NCBI GenBank assembly: GCA_026692825.1
Contig: JAPLOC010000843.1
Coordinates: 1 to 12,095, forward strand
Direction of reading: 5' to 3'
Length of the DNA stretch: 12,095 bases
From: Planctomycetota bacterium
GTDB taxonomy: Bacteria > Planctomycetota > Planctomycetia > Planctomycetales > Planctomycetaceae
Below, piece by piece: positions 7,420-12,095 of this stretch. A model generated the notes under the pieces. It worked only from the letters and a program-made list of their open reading frames with translations. It was not told the origin of the DNA and did not search any database. Position 1 is the first letter of the stretch. Each line of letters opens with the position of its first letter. Position numbers and translations under genes: made by a program.

Positions 7420-7448
7420 TGGCAATCCGAACATTGAGAGGCTATACT
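7420..7448 (+). promoter_or_regulatory. Weak candidate promoter of rpsT
   Basis: TATACT at 7443-7448 matches a -10 box in five of six positions. The -35 position, 17 bases upstream, is TGGCAA (three of six). The -10 box sits inside a short inverted repeat, GAGAG (7436-7440) and CTCTC (7447-7451), which could be an operator or coincidence. Transcription would begin near 7455, about 43 bases before the rpsT start. Confidence 0.35.
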
Positions 7449-7497
7449 CTCGGTTTGCCAAGCTGGCAGTTCCCGTTCGAATGTTCCCAGAGTTCCC

Positions 7498-7791
7498 ATG
7501 CCCAATAACCGTAATGCCGCGAAGGCGATGCGGCAGGCCAACAAGCGTCGGCTGCGAAATCGTTCCGCGAAGACCTCCCTGCGATCTGTGATCAAGACCC
7601 TGCGAAGCACGGTCGTGACTGCGGAGCCGGCGAGAGTCGTTGATACCTTCAACGCCACCGCCAGCAAGATCGACAAGATGGCGACAAAGAAGTACATCCA
7701 CGCCAACAAAGCCGCGCGGCTCAAGTCGCGTCTGGCGAAGCTGGCGAACAAGAAGTCGGCGGCCCCGGCCGCACCGGCGACCGCCAACTAG
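7498..7791 (+). CDS. rpsT: 30S ribosomal protein bS20
   Basis: The 97-residue, strongly basic product carries family landmarks: NAAKAMRQANKRRLRNRSAKT near the N terminus and a second basic helix, KIDKMATKKYIHANKAARLK, ending SRLAKLANKK. bS20 binds 16S rRNA in the body of the small subunit during early assembly. Its length is slightly above the usual size of about 85-90 residues because of a short Ala/Pro-rich C-terminal tail. The ATG at 7498 fits the conserved start. The sequence before it (CCAGAGTTCCC) has no strong Shine-Dalgarno motif; in E. coli the rpsT start is also weak and autoregulated, so regulation at initiation is possible but not shown. It is probably expressed from its own promoter or read through from the acidic protein gene. 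Confidence 0.95.
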   Translation: MPNNRNAAKAMRQANKRRLRNRSAKTSLRSVIKTLRSTVVTAEPARVVDTFNATASKIDKMATKKYIHANKAARLKSRLAKLANKKSAAPAAPATAN

Positions 7792-7829
7792 CGGCCGCGC
7801 GACAAGACCTCGCACGACACGGCTTGGTG

Positions 7830-7874
7830 GGACGGGTCTATGACTCGTCCGTCAGGTTGTTGGCGAGGTTTTTT
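7830..7874 (+). terminator. Possible rpsT terminator
   Basis: GGACGGGT (7830-7837) pairs with ACTCGTCC (7843-7850) around CTATG, an 8-bp stem with one G-U pair, 38 bases after the rpsT stop. A six-T run occurs only at 7869-7874, 18 bases after the stem, which is too far for a textbook intrinsic terminator. Confidence 0.3.
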
Positions 7875-8220
7875 GCTGCGCGCTGGGGCGTTTTCGCAGA
7901 GCTGCGCCGAGGAGAAAGCGGGAGTCGATTGGGTGCAACGGCCAGCGAGCAGAGCGAGTCGGCCGTGCGAGCGTCAACTGGCGTGTCGGTTGACTCTCAA
8001 GCAATCATCACTTCGGAACGGACCGTTGGTCGCTTGACGTGGCACTCTTCTGCAATGCGGGGAGGTGTATCTTTTTATTTAAGAGAAAAAGAGAAATTGA
8101 ACCGGAAGGGGAGAGTCAACGACTGGGACTGGACCGATACAGCCAAGACGGAATCATTCCATTTGCCACTCGGATTACGTCGACTCACCAACGCCCCAAG
8201 TTATTCAGTGCTTCCTTTTT

Positions 8221-8254
8221 CTTTTTCGTGTGTTCCGTGCTTTTCGTGGTTCCC
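8221..8254 (-). repeat. Dispersed 34-bp ACGAAANNN repeat, copy 2 (reverse)
   Basis: This is the reverse complement of the copy at 2305-2338, with one mismatch at 8235. It forms the left arm of the inverted-repeat element at 8225-8378. Confidence 0.85.
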
Positions 8255-8378
8255 CCCGTCCGTCCAAACATCAATTCCTCTTCGGAAAAAGGATTGTTGG
8301 ATTGGAGTTCTGATTCATCTTGCACCGTGAGGGTTCCGGGGGGTAAGGGGGAACCACGAAAAGCACGAAACACACGAA
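8225..8378. mobile_element. 154-bp MITE-like element with 32-bp inverted ends
   Basis: The arms 8225-8256 and 8347-8378 are reverse complements over 32 bases with a single mismatch (8235), enclosing 90 bases that encode nothing recognisable. The arms are copies of the dispersed repeat found singly at 2305-2338. As RNA or single-stranded DNA it would fold into a long hairpin. I see no target-site duplication and no transposase, so mobility is inferred only from form and copy number. Confidence 0.5.
8349..8378 (+). repeat. Dispersed ACGAAANNN repeat, copy 3
   Basis: It is identical to the first 30 bases of the copy at 2305-2338 (GGGAACC followed by ACGAAAAGC, ACGAAACAC, ACGAA) and diverges after 8378. 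It forms the right arm of the inverted-repeat element. Confidence 0.85.
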
Positions 8379-8525
8379 CACGGAACGACAACGTTGCGCA
8401 GGATGATCGGAACGGCTTACGGTGTCAAATGTCGACCACCGAGAATTGAGTGCATCCGGGAGGGATGCGACCGCAACCGCGCCGCAATGAGTGCGACAAA
8501 TCGACGGATTGATCTTGGACAGGTG

Positions 8526-9500
8526 CTAAGTCCCGCCAGACGTTTCTACGGGTGCGTTTTGAGAGGTGTTCGCGGGGCCTGCCGGTACACCCGCGAACTC
8601 AAACACTGCGATTTCCGGTCGGCGGTTGTAGCGAATCCGCCAGCCGTAGCCGACCCCTTTGTTCACGTACAGCCGTTGGTTCCCAAACGTATACAGGCCG
8701 GCGGCATATTGCTTCATCTTATTGCTCAACGTGATCGACCCAAATCGTTCGCTGTGAATCTGTCCACCGTGTGTGTGTCCAGACAGCATCAAATCGCAGC
8801 GTTTTCCCTCGATCAGATGAATCGTCAACGGGTGATGCGCCAGCATAATGTGCGGTAACGCCGGATCGAGTTGCGCCAGGGCGACTTCGGGCAGGCATTT
8901 CCGACTCCACAAATCATCCACGCCCGAGATCTGGAATTTCTGCCCTTCGTGTTCCACCACGACCAGTTCGTTGTGCAGAACCCGGATCCCCTGTTTCGTC
9001 AGGGCCTGCGCGACACGGACATTGAGGTGCCGGTGAAATTTTAAGCCCCACGACGCCCGGATGGCGTGGTCGTGATTCCCCAAGACTGCGAAAACTCCCG
9101 ATTTCGCACGCAGTTTCCCCAGGATTTCCGCGACCTTGTCCACATGGCGGCCCCCCGCGTGGATGTAGTCCCCCGTCAGGGCGATGATGTCGGCGTTCTC
9201 GGCATTGGCGCTTTGCACACAATGCAGCATGTACGCCAGGGGGGTCCGGCCGTGGTAGTGGATATCGGAAATCTGCACGACCCTAAACGGCGACTCCGTC
9301 CCTTCTCTCAACGCGAATCGAAGGCGGTTCACTTCCAGCCAGGTCGGTTCCACTAGAACCGCGTAGCTCAACTGGGCCAGGCGATCCCCCACCCACCGGG
9401 CCAGCCCTTTCCGCGGCGAACGATCGGGACTCGACGATCCGAACAGTCGCGGTGGTGGTCGATTCGGCATTCTGTCTGAACCCGACCTTGCAGCCGGCAT
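8526..9500 (-). CDS. Calcineurin-like metallophosphoesterase (YkuE/YaeI type)
   Basis: The 324-residue product has the full metallophosphoesterase signature in order: VVQISDIHYHG (Asp79, His81), ALTGDYIHAGG (Gly110-Asp111), VLGNHDH (Asn142, His143, Asp144), MLAHHP (His222/223) and LSGHTHGGQIH (His242, His244). These residues bind the two-metal centre. The spacing and the GVGYGWRIRYNRRPEI ending resemble the YkuE/YaeI subgroup, whose members act at or near the membrane on phosphoester or pyrophosphate bonds, some in lipid metabolism; the substrate here is unknown. A hydrophobic stretch near 41-50 is too short to be a clear membrane anchor. Start ATG 9498-9500 is preceded by GGAAGGGG, although very close; an alternative Met11 has no such site. 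No partner gene is evident: the Tat protein gene upstream on the same strand ends 113 bases before it. Confidence 0.92.
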   Translation of the reverse strand: MPAARSGSDRMPNRPPPRLFGSSSPDRSPRKGLARWVGDRLAQLSYAVLVEPTWLEVNRLRFALREGTESPFRVVQISDIHYHGRTPLAYMLHCVQSANAENADIIALTGDYIHAGGRHVDKVAEILGKLRAKSGVFAVLGNHDHAIRASWGLKFHRHLNVRVAQALTKQGIRVLHNELVVVEHEGQKFQISGVDDLWSRKCLPEVALAQLDPALPHIMLAHHPLTIHLIEGKRCDLMLSGHTHGGQIHSERFGSITLSNKMKQYAAGLYTFGNQRLYVNKGVGYGWRIRYNRRPEIAVFEFAGVPAGPANTSQNAPVETSGGT

Positions 9501-9613
9501 CCCCTTCCGTCGTTGGAATCGCGGACTCGCCGCGCGACCCGTCCAATTGTGACACCTTGACCGCTGCGGAAACTCGGCACGCGTCGCCCGGTCGTGAACG
9601 CCGGCGTTTTAAG

Positions 9614-10177
9614 CTAAGGTGCGGGCTTCTCGGCGGCGGGCTTTTCAATTCGTCCCCACAAGTGTCCACCGACCGTTCCGTGCTTCCACGTCCCGGCGTA
9701 CCAGTCGTCGTGAATCAAGACCCGCGACGAAAACGTCCCCAGGCCGGGAATCGTTAATTCGTCCAGCGTGATCACAGGGGTGTCTCCCGCCCATTTCACA
9801 AGCAGCGGAATCACGATCGGGAATTCATTCTTCCCGATTTGCCATTTCGCCGAGAAGAGCCACGCGTCCTCTTTCACTTTCGTGACCTTCGCGATCGCGT
9901 ACTTCTCCATCACGGCGGACTTTTCTTCGGCCCCCTTCGTGCCGCTGTAACTCCCCGCGAAGACACAACCGGACATTTTCTCGGCGAAGCGACGCTCCAA
10001 CTCCGCCTGATCGGGCTTGTCGGATTCCGAGGGTTTCGCGCCGGGCTGCCCCCCCGGATCATTCTTGCCCGCCGACTGGGCGGGTTTGTCTTCGGACTGC
10101 GCCGTCGACGAAAGCCCGGCAAATGCGGGAATTGCGAGGGAAAGCGTTGCAAGGAACGATCGGCGATCAGCGGGCAT
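9614..10177 (-). CDS. Tat-exported conserved protein of unknown function
   Basis: The 187-residue product begins MPADRRSFLATLSLAIPAFAG, with twin arginines followed by Ser-Phe-Leu and a hydrophobic stretch ending in Ala, which fits a Tat signal peptide. A low-complexity linker rich in Lys, Pro, Gly and Ser follows (about 29-55). The rest contains GCVFAGSYS, DAWLFSAKWQIG, PLLVKWAGDTPVITLDEL, TIPGLGTFSSRVLIHDDWYAG and TWKHGTVGGHLWGRIEK, probably a beta-rich periplasmic domain. I recall related planctomycete proteins with the VKWAGDTPVITL and GGHxxGRIEK segments, but know of no assigned function. The start at 10175-10177 is chosen because the signal peptide begins there and a purine-rich AGAGAGA lies a few bases upstream; the frame stays open 81 codons further without plausible sequence. 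Confidence 0.8.
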   Translation of the reverse strand: MPADRRSFLATLSLAIPAFAGLSSTAQSEDKPAQSAGKNDPGGQPGAKPSESDKPDQAELERRFAEKMSGCVFAGSYSGTKGAEEKSAVMEKYAIAKVTKVKEDAWLFSAKWQIGKNEFPIVIPLLVKWAGDTPVITLDELTIPGLGTFSSRVLIHDDWYAGTWKHGTVGGHLWGRIEKPAAEKPAP

Positions 10178-10493
10178 GAATCTCTCTCTACGAAACGGCA
10201 CGGTCACCAACAGCGAACCCGATTCGAACCACATCCCCTTGAATGCGGTTCCAGGAACACGCGAACCGTCCCACGGACAAAGAGGGAAGGACGTGTGCGG
10301 GTGTTTCCTTGATTCTTCCGGATTGCGACGGCTGACGCAAGCCGCGCAGGATTTTGGACCCATCCGGGAGAAACGTACCTTACTGTGTTGAGGATCCATG
10401 GTCACCTGGTTGACTGGCACTCCAGGCTATGCATGAGCGGGATTTTGCGACATCTTCACCTTCTATTCTCGTTGAACGGGTAACTTTTCACGG
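10178..10493. other. Divergent intergenic region, no gene seen
   Basis: This lies between the Tat protein gene (-) and the csrA leader (+). Short open frames on both strands lack ribosome binding sites and recognisable content. I could not find a convincing -35/-10 pair for either neighbour here. Confidence 0.5.
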
Positions 10494-10690
10494 ACAGCCG
10501 ACGGCGTGCCGGCTGCCAGAGTCTGCCGGGAACCTCGTAGTCGGCGAGACGCTCTGCGGCTCGCCTCATCGCACCGCAAGGTGCCGGTCGGAAACGGCGC
10601 GGAACATCCTGTTCCGTCGTTGCGAAACGTCAAGAGACGCAACGACTCGTAATACCCGGGAGGGATCCCACACCCGAAACGGAGGGCGTG
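10494..10690 (+). promoter_or_regulatory. Structured csrA leader with GGA motifs
   Basis: Several perfect hairpins precede csrA: CAGCCG/CGGCTG (10495-10500 and 10510-10515), CGGAACA/TGTTCCG (10600-10606 and 10610-10616, loop TCC) and TCGTTGCG/CGCAACGA (10617-10624 and 10638-10645). GGA triplets, the core of CsrA sites, occur at 10659-10661 and 10663-10665, and at 10681-10683 within the Shine-Dalgarno sequence GGAGGG. A GGA over the ribosome binding site plus others upstream is the known layout for CsrA repressing its own translation; that it happens here is inferred. Confidence 0.5.
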
Positions 10691-10933
10691 ATGCTCGTTC
10701 TGTCGCGAAAGTCGAATGAATCCGTCCAGATTGGCGAAGACATCGTCATCAAGATCCTCAATATCCGTCCGGGCCGGGTCCGAATCGGGATCGAGGCTCC
10801 ATTGGATGTTCGCATCCGACGCGAGGAAACGATGTTCGATGTGGTTCTTCCTCCCCAATTGGAATTGACTTTAGAGGAATTTCCCACTGCGAATGAAATG
10901 GAACAGACGTCCGTCCCCGCAGCCGCCTGTTGA
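10691..10933 (+). CDS. csrA: Carbon storage regulator CsrA (RsmA)
   Basis: The 80-residue RNA-binding regulator starts MLVLSRKSNESVQIGEDIVI and continues VRIGIEAPLDVRIRREE. Leu4 and Arg44, the residues that contact the GGA of target RNA in E. coli CsrA, align at the same positions. CsrA dimers bind GGA in hairpin loops and at ribosome binding sites to repress or stabilise mRNAs. The C terminus (LPPQLELTLEEFPTANEMEQ and beyond) is about 20 residues longer than the E. coli protein and acidic. The ATG at 10691 is preferred over the adjacent GTG at 10688 because it matches the family start and lies 5 bases after GGAGG (10681-10685). The gene stands alone with its own terminator; no fliW or flagellar gene is adjacent. 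Confidence 0.95.
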   Translation: MLVLSRKSNESVQIGEDIVIKILNIRPGRVRIGIEAPLDVRIRREETMFDVVLPPQLELTLEEFPTANEMEQTSVPAAAC

Positions 10934-11010
10934 AATTGTGAAGAGTTCTTGAAGAGATTGGCCCGTCGATCCGCCGATAAGTGGTGTGTTGCTTTTCGGC
11001 TCAGACCCAG

Positions 11011-11058
11011 CGGCCGCGGCGACGTCGGAAACGACGTTCGCCGCGGCCGATATTTTTT
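11011..11058 (+). terminator. Strong intrinsic terminator of csrA
   Basis: CGGCCGCGGCGACGTC (11011-11026) pairs with 11033-11049 around the loop GGAAAC, a 16-bp GC-rich stem with one bulged base in the right arm, followed by ATATTTTTT (T-run 11053-11058). It sits about 80 bases after the csrA stop and points away from it. The opposite strand has no T-run, so it should not serve the convergent peptidase gene. Confidence 0.92.
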
Positions 11059-11118
11059 AACGGCCCGCGTGGAAGCGAAGTGTGCTTGAGATTCCGCCCG
11101 CTTGGGGGCACGTGAGAC

Positions 11119-11658
11119 CTACTTCGTCGTGACAGCGCGTGTTCGATCGAGAGTATTGACTTGCCCGTCAGGTCGTGTGTACGAAACCAGACCCGCCGTC
11201 GCCACGTTGACCAGGCCCCCCGTGATCTCGGGATCGAGCAGATTCACCGTACCAGGCGCCGCTCCGGGACCCAGGCAAACGATGAAGTGGCCGTAAGGAT
11301 GGCCGACTCTGAGTACCGACGGGGTGTTAGGGCGACTTTCATCTCGCAGGATGCGATTCCAGGCAGAGACGCTGAGGTCGTACCGATTTCTTGCGTTGAT
11401 GATCTTTTGATGCGACAGAACCTGGGAGATCGATCTCATCTCTTTCGTCGAATCGTTGGCCCAATTGGGATTGAGTACGGCTTCTGGATTCCAGGTATCT
11501 TCAATTTTTCGAATGTAAGCCCTGGCATCAGTCAGCGTGCATCCCTTGCCACACATTATGGCCACCATCGTCGCGCACGCGGGCGCACACTCGACCGCGA
11601 AGTCCTGTTTGTAGAATTGGTAGATTTTTCCATCGACAACAATGCTCGACCAAGCCAT
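11119..11658 (-). CDS. Stand-alone C39-like/papain-like cysteine peptidase
   Basis: The 179-residue product has KQDFAVECAPACATMVAIM (17-35), which matches the C39 pattern Q-x5-C with Gln18 as oxyanion residue and Cys24 as nucleophile; the usual Gly after Cys is Ala. GHFIVCLG (123-130) supplies His124, and NLLDPEITGG (139-148) supplies Asp142. The Gln/Cys/His/Asp order and the 'DP' motif are those of C39 and related papain-like families, which remove leader peptides or otherwise cut at defined sites. There is no signal peptide, membrane segment or ABC transporter domain, and no exporter gene is visible. The start ATG at 11656-11658 is supported by AGGAG upstream with about 7-base spacing. It may process a peptide encoded outside the window or be an effector-type protease; it could also be a non-peptidase member of the fold. 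Confidence 0.7.
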   Translation of the reverse strand: MAWSSIVVDGKIYQFYKQDFAVECAPACATMVAIMCGKGCTLTDARAYIRKIEDTWNPEAVLNPNWANDSTKEMRSISQVLSHQKIINARNRYDLSVSAWNRILRDESRPNTPSVLRVGHPYGHFIVCLGPGAAPGTVNLLDPEITGGLVNVATAGLVSYTRPDGQVNTLDRTRAVTTK

Positions 11659-11916
11659 AGCCGCTCTCCTGAGAACTCAAGGAATCATGTCTGAAAACCA
11701 ACTCAATCAGGACGAGAGGCATGGACTCGTCGAGCGGGGATTGGAGATTTCCCTCTGGTCCCGCGTAGCGGGCGATCGCTTTCTCCAGCGACTGGTCGCC
11801 GTTTGCCCTCCGCGAGTCTAACCGAATCGGGCCATGCTGATCAAGCGCGAACGACGATTCCGGGTGATCGTGGTTGTGATGCAGTCTGATGTGTGTTCTA
11901 CAGGGTGGCTTCGTTC
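11659..11916. other. Intergenic region, one weak small open frame
   Basis: No confident gene is seen. A 44-codon + strand frame, 11687-11821 (MSENQLNQDERHGLVERGL...), starts after AAGGA with short spacing and has moderately GC-rich third positions, but nothing about it is recognisable. The long - strand frame across this region overlaps the peptidase gene out of frame and looks like a shadow. Confidence 0.4.
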
Positions 11917-12095
11917 TCAATGCACAGCGGCGAGCGCCAGCGTATTCACCTCCCGCGCCCCTTTCAGCTCGGCTTTCAACCGGGTGACCATTCGCATCAT
12001 CGGCTTGTTCGTGGTCAAGCAACTGAATTCCGACCGCTGCGCTCCCAGGCCCATCGCACGGTCGAGACAGTGCGCCAATAGCACCGCCTGCGCCC
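11917..12095 (-). CDS. C-terminal end of an unidentified protein, cut by the window edge
   Basis: A frame open from the right edge ends at a TGA (11917-11919) and gives 58 residues starting AQAVLLAHCLDRAMGLGAQR and ending NTLALAAVH. It reads as an ordinary soluble helical protein: LDRAMGLG, then a basic segment MRMVTRLKAELKGAREV. GC-rich third positions support coding on this strand over the overlapping + strand frame. I do not recognise the family. It lies upstream of the C39-like peptidase on the same strand with about 258 bases between, so a shared transcript is possible. Confidence 0.5.
   Translation of the reverse strand, partial: AQAVLLAHCLDRAMGLGAQRSEFSCLTTNKPMMRMVTRLKAELKGAREVNTLALAAVH

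Larger units (their letters stand above)
7792..8525. other. Long gap without a convincing gene
   Basis: Open frames on the + strand (for example 7824-8330 and 8039-8449) run through the inverted repeat at 8225-8378 and give non-protein-like Ser/Phe-rich translations, so I do not call them. The gap holds a hairpin with a downstream T-run just after rpsT, a small inverted repeat GTCAAC/GTTGAC (7973-7978 and 7989-7994), the inverted-repeat element at 8225-8378, and a 6-bp-stem hairpin at 8452-8468. AT-rich stretches around 8070-8100 and 8210-8230 differ from the flanking genes. Confidence 0.6.

Noticed and set aside
6999..7787. Long minus-strand frame (262 codons) rich in Val and Ile resembling a membrane protein
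   Set aside because: It is the antisense of GAC/GAT/GAA/GAG codons in the acidic protein gene and of rpsT; the apparent hydrophobic segments follow from the codon bias.
7824..8330. 168-codon + strand open frame after rpsT
   Set aside because: It runs through the repeat at 8221-8254, giving an FSFSCVPCFSW-type translation, has no ribosome binding site and shows no recognisable domain.
8394..8858. 154-codon + strand frame overlapping the metallophosphoesterase gene
   Set aside because: Most of it is antisense to a clearly conserved gene with intact catalytic motifs.
10205..10260. Minus-strand GGTTCGAATC resembling a tRNA T-loop
   Set aside because: The flanking bases do not form a T-stem and no anticodon or acceptor stem could be built around it.
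11687..11821. 44-codon + strand open frame divergent from the C39-like peptidase
   Set aside because: It has a possible AAGGA ribosome site but no recognisable sequence and only modest coding bias; too weak to call as a gene.
11528..12022. 164-codon minus-strand frame across the right-hand intergenic region
   Set aside because: It overlaps the peptidase gene out of frame at one end and the better edge-open frame at the other, and its composition is His/Arg-rich and irregular.

Overview
This window looks like a stretch of chromosome from a high-GC planctomycete. That is an inference from three things: a DUF4058 protein of the 'MPLHDWTRV' type, a flavoprotein fused to cytochrome c heme motifs, and dispersed intergenic ACGAAANNN and AATCCTG repeats of a kind I recall from planctomycete and related genomes. 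There is no intact insertion sequence, integrase, CRISPR array, tRNA or rRNA.

Layout. 1-202: intergenic, with a short AATCCTG-type repeat at the left edge. 203-961 (+): DUF4058 protein, convergent with a membrane-anchored SGNH/GDSL hydrolase (1078-2226, -); a long imperfect palindrome lies between them. 2389-4230 (-): an exported flavoprotein with three CxxCH heme motifs at its C terminus. 4424-6804 (+), divergent from it: a HerA/FtsK-type ATPase broken by a -1 frame change near 5175-5185. 6984-7385 (+): a small protein whose last 93 residues are mostly Asp/Glu. 7498-7791 (+): ribosomal protein bS20. 7792-8525: about 730 bases without a convincing gene, holding a 154-bp inverted-repeat element. 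8526-9500 (-): calcineurin-like metallophosphoesterase. 9614-10177 (-): small Tat-exported protein. 10691-10933 (+): CsrA, with a structured leader and a strong intrinsic terminator. 11119-11658 (-): a stand-alone C39/papain-like cysteine peptidase. 11917-12095 (-): the C-terminal end of an unidentified gene cut by the window edge.

Most genes seem to be separate transcription units with housekeeping or general roles; I see no single operon that forms a new system. The points most worth a second look are: the broken ATPase, where a slippery heptamer lies in the correct phase at the break; the three-copy 9-nt-periodic repeat and its inverted pair; the C-terminal triheme flavocytochrome, which appears to lack the fumarate-reductase arginine; the GGA-containing csrA leader; and the stand-alone C39-like peptidase. 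All homology statements come from recognition of motifs and remembered family sequences; no search was run.
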